64,000 nt of DNA, taken from positions 151,566 to 215,565 of the forward strand of contig DHSR01000033.1 of assembly GCA_002410555.1 (NCBI GenBank), written 5' to 3'. Of this stretch, positions 7,996-16,240 are shown in pieces (positions within the stretch are counted from its first letter, which is position 1; each line of letters begins with the position of its first letter). A program made the translations under genes and the position numbers. This DNA is from Bacteroidales bacterium UBA5281 (GTDB taxonomy: Bacteria; Bacteroidota; Bacteroidia; Bacteroidales; Lentimicrobiaceae). A model generated the notes under the pieces. It was not told the origin of the DNA. It saw only the letters and a program-made list of their open reading frames with translations, and did not search any database.

Positions 7996-9633
7996 ATGCC
8001 TAAGCAATTTTTAATCTTCTCATTGGCAATCATGATGTTGTCCTCCTGTTCGGATAATCGGCCCTATGCCGATCTTATTTTAAAGAATGCCGTCATTTAT
8101 ACTGTTGACAGTGGCTTTACCATTTATACAGCCATGGCGGTAAAAAATGGCAAAGTGCTGGAGCTGGGCGATGATATATATATTCTGGAAAATTACATAT
8201 CCGATTCCATATACGATGCTTCAGGTAAGGCTGTATTTCCGGGCTTTATTGATGCCCATGCTCATTTTTATGGCTATGCGCTCAACATGCAATATGCTGA
8301 CCTCAATGGTTGTCATTCTTTCGATGAATTGATTGAGCGGGTGCAAAAACATCATAACCAACACCCTTCCGAATGGATTACCGGTAGGGGATGGGATCAG
8401 AATCATTGGCCAACCAGGAAATTTCCTGACAACACCCTGTTGAATGAGTTATTTCCCGATACGCCGGTGATGTTGATCAGGGTAGATGGTCATGTGGTGC
8501 TGGTTAATCAGGCTGCCATTGACCGTTCGGGAATAAGAGCTGATAGCCTGAGAAACCCCGGTGAAGTTATTATGAAAGAAGGGAAATTTACCGGTGTTTT
8601 TCTGGAGTCATATGCTGAACAGTTTCGCAATATGGTTCCTGCTCCCCCAGAAGATGTTTTGGAACAATTGATGAAGCAAGCAGCAACAAACTGCTTTGAA
8701 GTAGGATTGACTATGGTGGCGGATGCAGGACTGGATGCTTCAACCATCCGGTTCATTGACAACATGCAATCCGATGGGCCGTTAAAAATGGCTGTTTATG
8801 CTATGTTGAATCCCACAGAAGAAAATTTTTCCGGGTTTCTTAATAAGGGACCTTATATTACCCCCAGGTTAAATGTTCGATCCATCAAATTATATGCTGA
8901 TGGTGCATTGGGTTCCAGGGGTGCCTGCCTTTTGGAACCTTACAGTGATATGCCGGGTTACTACGGAATAGCTACCATTACTCCCGATGAGCTGGGCCGT
9001 ATTTGCCTGTTGGCTTATGATAACGGTTTTCAGGTCTGTACCCATGCGATAGGAGACTCGGCGGTAAGAACAATACTAAATGTATACAGCAATTATTTGT
9101 TGCCGGGAAACGATCTGCGCTGGCGTATCGAGCATGCCCAAATCGTTCATCCTAATGATATGGGAAAATTTGGAGAATTTGGAATTGTGCCTTCAGTACA
9201 AGCTACCCATGCTACCTCTGACATGAAATGGGCTGAAACACGCCTTGGCCCCATTCGTATTAAAACAGCTTATGCCTATCGTAAGCTGATGCAGCAGAAC
9301 AACTGGCTGCCCAACGGTACTGATTTTCCCATAGAAGACATTAGTCCCATAAAGACATTTTACGCGGCTGTTGCGCGAAAAGATTTAAATGGGTTTCCCC
9401 CAAAAGGGTTTCAAAAAGAAAATGCCTTAACCAGAGAAGAGGCACTACGCTCAATTACTATCTGGGCAGCACGTTCATTTTTCGAAGAACACCGTAGGGG
9501 TAGCCTTGAATCAGGCAAAAATGCAGATTTTATAATTCTTGACCGGGATATAATGACTGTGGCTGAGGCGGAAATACCTAAGGCCAGCGTATTATATACC
9601 TATATTGACGGTGAAGCTGTGTACACAAAGTAA
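7996..9633 (+). CDS. YtcJ-like amidohydrolase (amidohydrolase family 3) lipoprotein
   Basis: 545 aa, the usual family length. The N-terminus is a lipoprotein signal with lipobox LSSC (Cys about 18). The metal-dependent hydrolase core shows GFIDAHAHFYG (first His pair), later THAIGDSA, WRIEHAQIV and a terminal NADFIILDRD typical of amidohydrolase beta-sandwich ends. The YtcJ group cleaves C-N bonds in varied substrates, and the substrate here is not predictable. The lipoprotein signal puts it in the envelope, probably periplasm-facing. It is followed after 63 nt by two thioredoxin-fold genes. Confidence 0.9.
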   Translation: MPKQFLIFSLAIMMLSSCSDNRPYADLILKNAVIYTVDSGFTIYTAMAVKNGKVLELGDDIYILENYISDSIYDASGKAVFPGFIDAHAHFYGYALNMQYADLNGCHSFDELIERVQKHHNQHPSEWITGRGWDQNHWPTRKFPDNTLLNELFPDTPVMLIRVDGHVVLVNQAAIDRSGIRADSLRNPGEVIMKEGKFTGVFLESYAEQFRNMVPAPPEDVLEQLMKQAATNCFEVGLTMVADAGLDASTIRFIDNMQSDGPLKMAVYAMLNPTEENFSGFLNKGPYITPRLNVRSIKLYADGALGSRGACLLEPYSDMPGYYGIATITPDELGRICLLAYDNGFQVCTHAIGDSAVRTILNVYSNYLLPGNDLRWRIEHAQIVHPNDMGKFGEFGIVPSVQATHATSDMKWAETRLGPIRIKTAYAYRKLMQQNNWLPNGTDFPIEDISPIKTFYAAVARKDLNGFPPKGFQKENALTREEALRSITIWAARSFFEEHRRGSLESGKNADFIILDRDIMTVAEAEIPKASVLYTYIDGEAVYTK

Positions 9634-9696
9634 AGCATTCTGATAGGTGAACATTGCTGTCACGGCAAGTGTTTATATTGTTTTGCTTTAAAAATC

Positions 9697-10176
9697 ATGA
9701 GGAATTTCATATTCGTTTTGCTGTTTTTGCCTGGTATTGCTGTTTTTAGTCAATCCGTACCGATTGTTGATTTTGAGCAACTGCAACCCAGACTTCAACT
9801 GAGCAACGACACCACCTATATAGTAAATTTCTGGGCTACCTGGTGTCTGCCATGCATTAAAGAAATGCCTGCTTTTCAAAAAATTCATGAGGAATATATC
9901 TCCCAAAAGGTTAAAGTATTGCTCGTTAGCCTCGATTTTGTCAAACACATTGATTCCCGGCTTATACCATTTATTGAAAAGCATGAACTCACACCAGAAG
10001 TGATTGTACTCAATGATCCCGATGCCAATGCCTGGATAGATAAAGTTAGTCCCAGGTGGTCGGGTGCGTTGCCCGCTACTTTAATATTTAATAAAAATTT
10101 TAGGGAGTTCTTTGAACAAGAATTCACCTATTTATCACTTAAACAAATCGTTGAATCTAATCTTGTAAAACAATGA
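9697..10176 (+). CDS. TlpA-like periplasmic thioredoxin-fold oxidoreductase
   Basis: 159 aa. A signal peptide (MRNFIFVLLFLPGIAVFSQS) precedes a thioredoxin domain with active site WATWCLPC (Cys50, Cys53), followed by KEMP and the cis-Pro region GALPATLIFN. Such proteins reduce or shuffle disulfides in exported proteins. Its stop overlaps the start of the next thioredoxin-fold gene by four bases (ATGA), indicating translational coupling and probably a joint role. Confidence 0.92.
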   Translation: MRNFIFVLLFLPGIAVFSQSVPIVDFEQLQPRLQLSNDTTYIVNFWATWCLPCIKEMPAFQKIHEEYISQKVKVLLVSLDFVKHIDSRLIPFIEKHELTPEVIVLNDPDANAWIDKVSPRWSGALPATLIFNKNFREFFEQEFTYLSLKQIVESNLVKQ

Positions 10177-10775
10177 AAAACAAACTATTATCACTTTTAT
10201 TTTCTTTAACTTTTGTTTCACTTTCAATGGCACAGGGCTATGTTGCTGGTGACAAGGCTATTGATTTCAAACTCAAGAATATTGACGGGAATTATGTTTC
10301 CCTGGCGGACTTTCCGGATGCCAAAGGGTTTATTGTTATTTTCACCTGTAACCATTGTCCTTATTCAGTAGCCTATGAAGATCGAATCATTGAACTGGAT
10401 AAAAAATTTAAGCCACTCGGTTACCCTGTTATTGCCATCAATCCAAACGATCCTGAGATTCAGCCTCAGGATGGATTTGAAGAAATGAAGACCCGTGCCG
10501 CAGAAAAAGGGTTTACTTTCCCATACCTGTTTGATGAAGGCCAGAAAGTTTATCCCGTGTATGGTGCCAATCGCACACCACATGTATTTTTACTACAATC
10601 AGAGAATGGAACGAATAAGGTAATGTATGTTGGAGCAATCGACGACAATTATCAGGACGAAACTGCAGTGAAAGAGAAATATGTCGAAAATGCCGTAAAT
10701 GCACTTATTGTAGGTAGGAAACCGGATCCAAATTTTACCAAGGCTATTGGATGTACCATTAAAAAGAAGAATTGA
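10173..10775 (+). CDS. Secreted redoxin/AhpC-TSA-like thioredoxin-fold protein (CNHC active site)
   Basis: 200 aa with a signal peptide ending at SMAQ. The redoxin fold begins AGDKAIDFKLKNIDG, and the active site is FTCNHCPYS (Cys59, Cys62), a CNHC variant. RTPHVFLL supplies the cis-Pro loop. Family members are annotated as thiol-disulfide oxidoreductases or peroxiredoxin-like proteins. It is coupled to the preceding TlpA-like gene by a 4-bp overlap and followed by a strong terminator. Peroxidase activity is not shown by sequence. Confidence 0.9.
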   Translation: MKNKLLSLLFSLTFVSLSMAQGYVAGDKAIDFKLKNIDGNYVSLADFPDAKGFIVIFTCNHCPYSVAYEDRIIELDKKFKPLGYPVIAINPNDPEIQPQDGFEEMKTRAAEKGFTFPYLFDEGQKVYPVYGANRTPHVFLLQSENGTNKVMYVGAIDDNYQDETAVKEKYVENAVNALIVGRKPDPNFTKAIGCTIKKKN

Positions 10776-10818
10776 TCGGGCATATATTTTTTATTTTGCT
10801 CAATTAAACGTTAATTTT

Positions 10819-10846
10819 ACCGGCTATATTTTTAGCCGGTTTTTTC
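10819..10846 (+). terminator. Rho-independent terminator directly before arfB
   Basis: Stem ACCGGCTA / TAGCCGGT (10819-10826 with 10833-10840), six-base loop and five or six T. It ends four bases before the ATG of arfB at 10850. Confidence 0.85.
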
Positions 10847-10849
10847 TGT

Positions 10850-11272
10850 ATGGCAGATAAAGATATTCGATGTGGATTGCCTGATTTGGGTAGTGAGTTA
10901 GAACTGACTACCTCTTTCAGCAGTGGAAAAGGCGGTCAGCACGTCAACAAGACCGAAACCAGGGTAGAACTCAGGTTCAATGTTTTTCATTCAAATATAC
11001 TCACTGAAACGCAACGTGAGCAACTTATAAACCGATTATCCAACCGCATCTCCAGGGAAGGTTACCTGAGAATGTATGCTCAGAAGTACCGAAGCCAACT
11101 GGCAAACCGCAATGATGTGATAGAACGCTTTTATCTTTTACTGGCAAAGGCACTGAAACCTGAAAAGCCCCGGATAAAAATCAATATTTCCCGTAGCCAG
11201 AAAGATCAACGATTGGATGAGAAAAAATTGCATTCCCTCAAAAAAGAGTTGCGAAAGCTGCCGGAATTTTAA
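10850..11272 (+). CDS. arfB: Alternative ribosome-rescue peptidyl-tRNA hydrolase ArfB (YaeJ)
   Basis: 140 aa, the family length. The class I release-factor-like GGQ motif is present (SSGKGGQHVNKTETRVEL, Gly-Gly-Gln at 28-30), and the C-terminal tail is long and basic (SRSQKDQRLDEKKLHSLKKELRK), as needed to enter the empty mRNA channel of a stalled ribosome. It releases nascent chains from non-stop complexes. A strong terminator hairpin ends four bases before the ATG, so expression must come from read-through or a promoter overlapping the hairpin. It converges on a PAS-domain gene with a 5-bp gap. Confidence 0.93.
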   Translation: MADKDIRCGLPDLGSELELTTSFSSGKGGQHVNKTETRVELRFNVFHSNILTETQREQLINRLSNRISREGYLRMYAQKYRSQLANRNDVIERFYLLLAKALKPEKPRIKINISRSQKDQRLDEKKLHSLKKELRKLPEF

Positions 11273-11277
11273 AAGAA

Positions 11278-11613
11278 TCAATCTCTTACATAATGTGGCA
11301 TATCTTCAGGTAGTACCATTGATATTTCGACCAGACCGCCTGCTTCTCCCTCTTTGAACCAGGGTGCCTGGAAAATCAGTTTTTTTTTACCGTGCTTTTC
11401 AATGGTATAAATATTGGCACTACCCTGTGAGAGCATTGTTTCCATTTTAGCAATAGAATCCGATTGATGGCATGGATATAAATGCTTCCCAATGAGTTGT
11501 TTGCCGCCATATTTCTGAAATACCTGCTGAGAATGCGCATTCATTTCAATAATGTTTCCAGCTTTATCCGACACGGTAATTGCCACTGGGAGCGATTCAA
11601 GCCATTCGACCAT
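11278..11613 (-). CDS. Small stand-alone PAS-domain protein
   Basis: 111 aa from the ATG at 11613. The open frame extends to 11691, but that start would run through the promoter of the divergent tRNA gene. The sequence is one PAS fold: LPVAITVSDKAGNIIEMN at the start, a central HLYPCHQSDS and a closing strand APWFKEGEAGGLVEISMVLP. No output domain is present, so it is probably a sensor or partner module. The single Cys-His (PCH) could bind a ligand, but that is speculation. It converges on arfB. Confidence 0.8.
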   Translation of the reverse strand: MVEWLESLPVAITVSDKAGNIIEMNAHSQQVFQKYGGKQLIGKHLYPCHQSDSIAKMETMLSQGSANIYTIEKHGKKKLIFQAPWFKEGEAGGLVEISMVLPEDMPHYVRD

Positions 11614-11648
11614 AGTAGTAATTTTTGTGACAAAAATACAGAAAATCA

Positions 11649-11678
11649 TTTGCCACTTCCAAAATAGTTGTATATTTG
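11649..11678 (+). promoter_or_regulatory. Promoter of tRNA-Arg
   Basis: TTTG at 11649-11652, 18-base spacer, TATATTTG at 11671-11678: a near-perfect Bacteroidetes sigma-ABfr promoter. The mature tRNA begins 17 bases after the -7 box. Confidence 0.85.
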
Positions 11679-11695
11679 CAGCCTCAAACAATACT

Positions 11696-11772
11696 GGCTC
11701 CGTGGCTCAACTGAATAGAGCATCTGACTACGGATCAGAAGGTTACAGGTTTGAATCCTGTCGGAGTCACCA
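11696..11772 (+). tRNA. tRNA-Arg (ACG)
   Basis: 77 nt with encoded CCA. The acceptor stem GGCTCCG pairs with CGGAGTC (one G-T), the D loop holds TGGCTCAACTG, the anticodon loop is CTACGGA giving ACG, and the T arm is ACAGGTTTGAATCCTGT. Its own promoter lies upstream and a terminator downstream, so it is a single-gene unit. Confidence 0.97.
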
Positions 11773-11782
11773 GGATTAATAT

Positions 11783-11812
11783 AAAGCGCTGTTTTACCAG
11801 CGCTTTTATTGT
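11783..11812 (+). terminator. Terminator after tRNA-Arg
   Basis: Perfect stem AAAGCGCTG / CAGCGCTTT with a six-base loop, then TATTGTTTT. Confidence 0.85.
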
Positions 11813-11877
11813 TTTATGCTTATGACGTAAAACGTGTATTTTATTCAAATTTATTTGCTTAAAATGCAGCAAGTTTA

Positions 11878-12363
11878 TTAAAAACATAAGATTACTCCGA
11901 TTCCATTCCCGGTCATCGAAAATTTAAAATCCCATTTATTCACCAATGAGCTTGCTTGTAATCCCGCGTTGTATGTATCTACAGCTTGTTTTGTTTTTTT
12001 AATGGCACTATTGGTTATTGGTATACTGATTACGATCAATCCGGCACCCATGCCGGCCAAAATCCAGTTAGGGTCTCCGCCCCCAATTGCTGTTCCGATA
12101 GTCCATCCTACCATGAACCCGCCTATTCCACCAATAACCGTTGAAACAGAATTGGTTGATTTTGCAGCCACGATTTGTTGGTAAGCCAGTTCATCCTGTT
12201 TCATGATGTTTTCAAGTTGATAGAAATTAAGTCTTTGATCACCCTGGTAAAACCGGTAACCGCCAAAAACTTTTCTGGCTGAAATTGAATCAGAAACTGA
12301 TTGACCAAATGCGTAAGTCATACTCACAACTAATGCGATGATGATGAAAATAATTTTTTTCAT
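11878..12363 (-). CDS. Secreted hypothetical protein with Gly-rich hydrophobic segments
   Basis: 161 aa. A cleavable signal peptide (MKKIIFIIIALVVSMTYAFGQS) is followed by SVSDSISARKVFGGYRFYQGDQRL, then two hydrophobic Gly-rich stretches (IGGIGGFMVGWTIGTAIGGG and ILAGMGAGLIVISIPI). This resembles small Bacteroidetes envelope proteins with glycine-zipper helices. I do not recognise a named family. It is 21 nt downstream of another secreted-protein gene on the same strand, so the two are probably co-transcribed. Confidence 0.7.
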   Translation of the reverse strand: MKKIIFIIIALVVSMTYAFGQSVSDSISARKVFGGYRFYQGDQRLNFYQLENIMKQDELAYQQIVAAKSTNSVSTVIGGIGGFMVGWTIGTAIGGGDPNWILAGMGAGLIVISIPITNSAIKKTKQAVDTYNAGLQASSLVNKWDFKFSMTGNGIGVILCF

Positions 12364-12384
12364 ATTCTGTCTAAAGTTTTGCGT

Positions 12385-12843
12385 TTAAAATGGTATGTAA
12401 GCTCCAATGGAATATGTTAGCATAACACCAGGCTGTTCAAAATCTTCTGGCATTGCCGGACCTCTTTCAAGGGGAATACCCAATCCTATCTGAAATGTAA
12501 ACCATTTCTTCCCTCTGTAAACAAAATTAGGGCCGACGGCATTTTGGGTAAATGAGTCTCCAATACCCTGATTCCAATACTGAAATGAAATAAATGAACT
12601 TCTGATTGAAGGTTCAAAATGATAGTTGAGGCCTGCTCCAAATCCAATGAACCCGGCACCAAGTTGTAATCCAAGATGGTCGGTGAGCAAAAATTCGAAA
12701 TCAGCTCCTATGAGTGAGCCACCACCTTGCAATACTCCTATGGTAATGCTGTTTCGTTTCTCAAACTGCTCAAATATTTGTGCATTTTGTGAAAATAGAG
12801 TTGTTGATAAACAAATCATAATTGTTGTGTAAACATGTTTCAT
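12385..12843 (-). CDS. Secreted hypothetical protein, probable small outer-membrane barrel
   Basis: 152 aa when started at the ATG at 12843 (MKHVYTTIMICLSTTLFSQ), which gives a proper signal peptide; the open frame to 12909 adds an unlikely basic leader. The mature part alternates short strands (ITIGVLQGGGSLIGADFEFL, LGAGFIGFGAGLNYHF, FTFQIGLGIPL) and ends in GAYIPF with a terminal aromatic residue, as outer-membrane barrels do. Function unknown. It precedes the 161-aa secreted protein by 21 nt. Confidence 0.65.
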   Translation of the reverse strand: MKHVYTTIMICLSTTLFSQNAQIFEQFEKRNSITIGVLQGGGSLIGADFEFLLTDHLGLQLGAGFIGFGAGLNYHFEPSIRSSFISFQYWNQGIGDSFTQNAVGPNFVYRGKKWFTFQIGLGIPLERGPAMPEDFEQPGVMLTYSIGAYIPF

Positions 12844-13154
12844 CTTAATTAGTATCTGGTAAATATTGATTGAGTTGCGACTTTTAGATTTTATAAATGC
12901 CTGTATCAATTATTCAGGCCTGACTATTTTATTTTTAAAGTGGTTTAATTATCAACCTATTTACTCCAAATTCAATAGTGCTTTCTAAGTGTCTTAAAAT
13001 GTGCAGCTAATATATAAAATAAAATATTCTAAATTATCATGTTTTTCGAAAAATTATTTATGTATTCTCCTGATCGGGATTTATTAATAAACTATGAAAA
13101 GCAGCGGGGAAACAACTTTATCTTTCCTACCTTTGCAGGCAATATTTCATTCCT
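12844..13154. other. Divergent intergenic region, AT-rich
   Basis: About 310 bases between the divergent barrel gene and the transporter gene. The only motif I can support is TACCTTTG at 13128-13135, a possible -7 box 20 bases before the transporter ATG, without a good -33 partner. No RNA or reading frame of note. Confidence 0.4.
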
Positions 13155-14753
13155 ATGGAATTCCTTATCTCAGTCAGTCATCTTGCATTATTTTTGATCA
13201 TCAGCCTTGGACTGATCGTAGGCAAAGCCAGTATAAAGGGATTTTCACTCGACATTTCGGCCGTCATTTTTATAGCCATGCTCCTGGGCCATTTTGGCTT
13301 TAGGTTACCCAAAGAATATCAACAAATAGGATTACTGCTTTTTATTTTCACCATTGGCATTCAGGCAGGGCCAGGATTTTTCCGCAGTTTCAGGCAATAT
13401 GGGAAACAGCTTTTCATTATTGCCGCCATCATTATAGCCAGTGGAGCATTGGTCACCTGGTTACTTTCGGGTTTAATGCATATTGATAAAGCCCTGGCTG
13501 TAGGCCTTTTTAATGGTGCCATGACCAGTACTCCCGGGCTTGCTGCTGCGGTTGAGGTCAGCAAGTCACCTATGGCTTCTATTGGTTATGGAATTGCTTA
13601 TCCTTTTGGAGTGGTTGGCGTAGTTTTGTTTGTTAGTTTTGCACCCAAACTACTCAGGATAAACTTTAAAAAGAGTGAAGAAGAGTTCAACAGTGGACTG
13701 AAACAAAATTATCCCGAGTTTATAGCAGCGAATTTCAGGGTTGAAAATCCCAATATCAATGGAAAATCACTTATAGAACTCCGGTTTAAATCAGTTACCA
13801 GTTGCGTTATTTCAAGAATTAAGCACCTGGATACTACTACCACACCCTCCCGCGACACGGTATTGTATACCGGTGATGTAATTCGGGCATTGGGCACCGA
13901 CGAAGATCTGGAAAAGGTGAAACTATTTATAGGACCGCAAACCGATGAAGGACTTCCCCTGGATAAGGGTCATGATGTACAATGGGTATTGGTAACCAAC
14001 AAAGAGGTCATAAATAAACCTTTACAAAAGCTCAACTTAGGGGCCAATTATGATGCCACGGTAGTGCGCATCCGCCGGAGCGGTATTGAAATCAGGCCCA
14101 TGCATTACACCATGCTTCGCTTTGGCGACCGATTATTGATCGCCACCAGTCGCGATAGTATGCGTCAGGTTGTCAAACTCCTGGGCAATGATGATAAGCG
14201 ACTTTCCGAAACTGATTTTTTGCCCATTACTCTGGGTATTGTAATAGGTATACTTGTCGGGATGATTAAAATACCTGTTTTTGGACTATTTAACTTCAGT
14301 CTGGGCATTACCGGTGGTGTTTTGGCATCTGCGCTGATTTTGAGCGGAATAGGAAAGACCGGTCCAATCATCTGGTCTATGTCAAGCAATGCCAATCAGT
14401 TGTTTAGGGAGCTGGGTTTGCTTATATTTCTGGCTACCGTAGGTTGTGAGGCAGGTGGCCACATTGCTGAAACATTCAACACTTATGGCACCGGGCCCAT
14501 TTTAGCTGGGGTGGCCATTACCCTAATTCCATTGATCATTGCTCTGATTGCAGGTATTTATCTGTTGAAGATGAATTTCCTTACCCTTATGGGTGTCATT
14601 ACCGGTGGCATGACCAGTACGCCCGGATTGGCAGCCATCAATACCCAATCTGACAGTGGCATTGCACAGGTAGCTTATGCGGCTGTTTATCCCCTGGCAC
14701 TGGTACTCATGATCATTTTTTCAAATATCCTTTTTTACCTTCCACAGTTTTAA
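13155..14753 (+). CDS. AspT/YidE/YbjL-type transporter with central RCK_C domains
   Basis: 532 aa with the internal duplication of the AspT-YidE-YbjL antiporter family. Two membrane halves of about five helices (residues 1-170 and about 350-532) each carry a GAMTSTPGLAA / GGMTSTPGLAA signature. Between them lie two TrkA-C (RCK_C) regulatory domains (about 185-270 and 275-345). Family members are putative anion or amino-acid exchangers, and the substrate here is unknown. It is monocistronic, with a terminator downstream shared with the convergent kor operon. Confidence 0.9.
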   Translation: MEFLISVSHLALFLIISLGLIVGKASIKGFSLDISAVIFIAMLLGHFGFRLPKEYQQIGLLLFIFTIGIQAGPGFFRSFRQYGKQLFIIAAIIIASGALVTWLLSGLMHIDKALAVGLFNGAMTSTPGLAAAVEVSKSPMASIGYGIAYPFGVVGVVLFVSFAPKLLRINFKKSEEEFNSGLKQNYPEFIAANFRVENPNINGKSLIELRFKSVTSCVISRIKHLDTTTTPSRDTVLYTGDVIRALGTDEDLEKVKLFIGPQTDEGLPLDKGHDVQWVLVTNKEVINKPLQKLNLGANYDATVVRIRRSGIEIRPMHYTMLRFGDRLLIATSRDSMRQVVKLLGNDDKRLSETDFLPITLGIVIGILVGMIKIPVFGLFNFSLGITGGVLASALILSGIGKTGPIIWSMSSNANQLFRELGLLIFLATVGCEAGGHIAETFNTYGTGPILAGVAITLIPLIIALIAGIYLLKMNFLTLMGVITGGMTSTPGLAAINTQSDSGIAQVAYAAVYPLALVLMIIFSNILFYLPQF

Positions 14754-14819
14754 AACAAAAAATCGCTTCTGCTCAGGCTGCCGATCAATCGGAATCAATA
14801 CCTCTACTTTGTTCCATCA

Positions 14820-14856
14820 AAAAAACCTTTCCCATAACATAGAAAAGGTTTTTTTA
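14820..14856. terminator. Convergent terminator between transporter and kor operon
   Basis: AAAAACCTTT (14821-14830) pairs with AAAGGTTTTT (14844-14853), flanked by A and T runs on both sides, so it can act in both directions. Confidence 0.75.
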
Positions 14857-14877
14857 AAAAATACCAGTTAAAGTCAC

Positions 14878-15432
14878 TTAATTAAGCAAATGTTTGGCTT
14901 TAATAAGCTCCTTACCGGTTTCAATGGCTTTTTCGTTTTCCGGAATCATACCATGATGACGGGATGGCAATGATTTCTCGAGGCCCTTGCGGACATATTC
15001 AGCATCAACAATGGGTTTCAGTTTCAGGAAACCACCCAAAACAATCATATTGAAAACTTTTGATAGTCCAACCCGGGCAGCTTCATCATTGGCTTCAATG
15101 CTGTAGATGTTGATGTCAGTTCTGGCTGGATGACGGGAGATTCCGTTGGGATCGTAGATCAACAGGCCTCCTGGCTTAACCAATGGCTCAAACTTATCGA
15201 GTGATTGCTGATTAAGAACGATGGCAGTGTCATAGGCATTGATAATGGGTGAACTGATGCGTTCATCACTCAGGATAACGGTTACGTTGGCCGTTCCTCC
15301 CCGCATTTCAGGTCCGTATGAAGGCATCCAGCTTACCTCTTTATTTTGCATCACGCCTGAATAAGCAAGGATCTTACCCATTGAGAGTACACCCTGACCG
15401 CCAAATCCGGCAATAATAATTTCTTCAGTCAT
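14878..15432 (-). CDS. korC: 2-oxoacid:ferredoxin oxidoreductase, gamma subunit
   Basis: 184 aa from the ATG at 15432. The frame opens eight codons earlier, but family members begin MTEEIIIAGFGGQGVLSMG exactly here. The GFGGQG loop and PSYGPEMRGGTANV motif are hallmarks of the gamma subunit that helps bind CoA and pyruvate-type substrates. It is last of four genes in the order ferredoxin, alpha, beta, gamma, spaced 5-30 nt apart. Substrate range (2-oxoglutarate versus branched-chain 2-oxoacids, VorC) cannot be separated by eye; the kor name is provisional. Confidence 0.9.
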   Translation of the reverse strand: MTEEIIIAGFGGQGVLSMGKILAYSGVMQNKEVSWMPSYGPEMRGGTANVTVILSDERISSPIINAYDTAIVLNQQSLDKFEPLVKPGGLLIYDPNGISRHPARTDINIYSIEANDEAARVGLSKVFNMIVLGGFLKLKPIVDAEYVRKGLEKSLPSRHHGMIPENEKAIETGKELIKAKHLLN

Positions 15433-15461
15433 TCCTTTGATTTTTATGTGTTTCAATGGAT

Positions 15462-16235
15462 TTAGTCATTCACTTTAATGTCACCCAACGGATAAAAGGG
15501 AAACATATTTTCTACCATCCATTCATTGGATTGGTTTGGGGTCATTTTCCAGCCAGAATTGCAATTGGAAACAATTTCGACAAAGGACAAGCCTTTATTC
15601 AACTTCTGATTTTCAAAAGCTTTGCGAACAGCTCTTTTTGCTCTCCGAACTGCTGCGGGCGTATGGACAGCCTGACGTGTAACATAAAGCGTGCCCGGCA
15701 ACTGAGCAATCAATTCGGTGATTTTGAGTGGGTTGCCCATTAAGGCTACATCGCGGCCATATGGCGAGGTGGATGATTTCATGCCGGGTAGGGTAGTGGG
15801 GGCCATTTGGCCTCCGGTCATGCCATAAATGCCGTTGTTGATGAAAATAATAACGATATTTTCACCCCGGTTACAGGCATGAATGGTTTCTGCAGTACCA
15901 ATGGCAGCCAGGTCGCCATCACCCTGATAAGTGAAAACAAACTTTTCGGGCATAAGCCTTTTAACGGCTGTTGCCAGTGCCGGCGCCCGGCCATGAGCTG
16001 CCTGCTGCATGTCAACATTCATAAATTCATAGGCCAGTACAGAACATCCCACCGGTGCAATCCCAATGGTTTGCTCCTGAATGCCCATTTCATCAATCAC
16101 TTCCATTACCACACGGTGGGCAGTACCATGGCCACAGCCAGGGCAATAGCTCAACGGATTGTCGGTGAGCAGTTCGGTTTTTTTATAAACCAGATTTTCC
16201 GGTTGGCGGATTTCTTCTTTTGTTATTTGTGACAT
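15462..16235 (-). CDS. korB: 2-oxoacid:ferredoxin oxidoreductase, beta (TPP) subunit
   Basis: 257 aa. YCPGCGHGTAHR (iron-sulfur-proximal Cys pair) and the thiamine diphosphate motif GDGDLAAIGT...NNGIYGMTGGQ are intact. The enzyme oxidatively decarboxylates a 2-oxoacid to acyl-CoA, passing electrons to ferredoxin. It follows the alpha gene by 5 nt, a tight operon. Short beta subunits of this length go with separate alpha, gamma and ferredoxin-like delta polypeptides, all present here. Confidence 0.95.
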   Translation of the reverse strand: MSQITKEEIRQPENLVYKKTELLTDNPLSYCPGCGHGTAHRVVMEVIDEMGIQEQTIGIAPVGCSVLAYEFMNVDMQQAAHGRAPALATAVKRLMPEKFVFTYQGDGDLAAIGTAETIHACNRGENIVIIFINNGIYGMTGGQMAPTTLPGMKSSTSPYGRDVALMGNPLKITELIAQLPGTLYVTRQAVHTPAAVRRAKRAVRKAFENQKLNKGLSFVEIVSNCNSGWKMTPNQSNEWMVENMFPFYPLGDIKVND

Positions 16236-16240
16236 AGTAC

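Noticed and set aside
11696..11772. tRNA gene as an island integration site
   Set aside because: No integrase and no direct repeat of the tRNA 3' end were seen nearby.
13094..13303. A 69-codon frame overlapping the transporter start
   Set aside because: It is out of frame with the well-supported transporter and has no family features.
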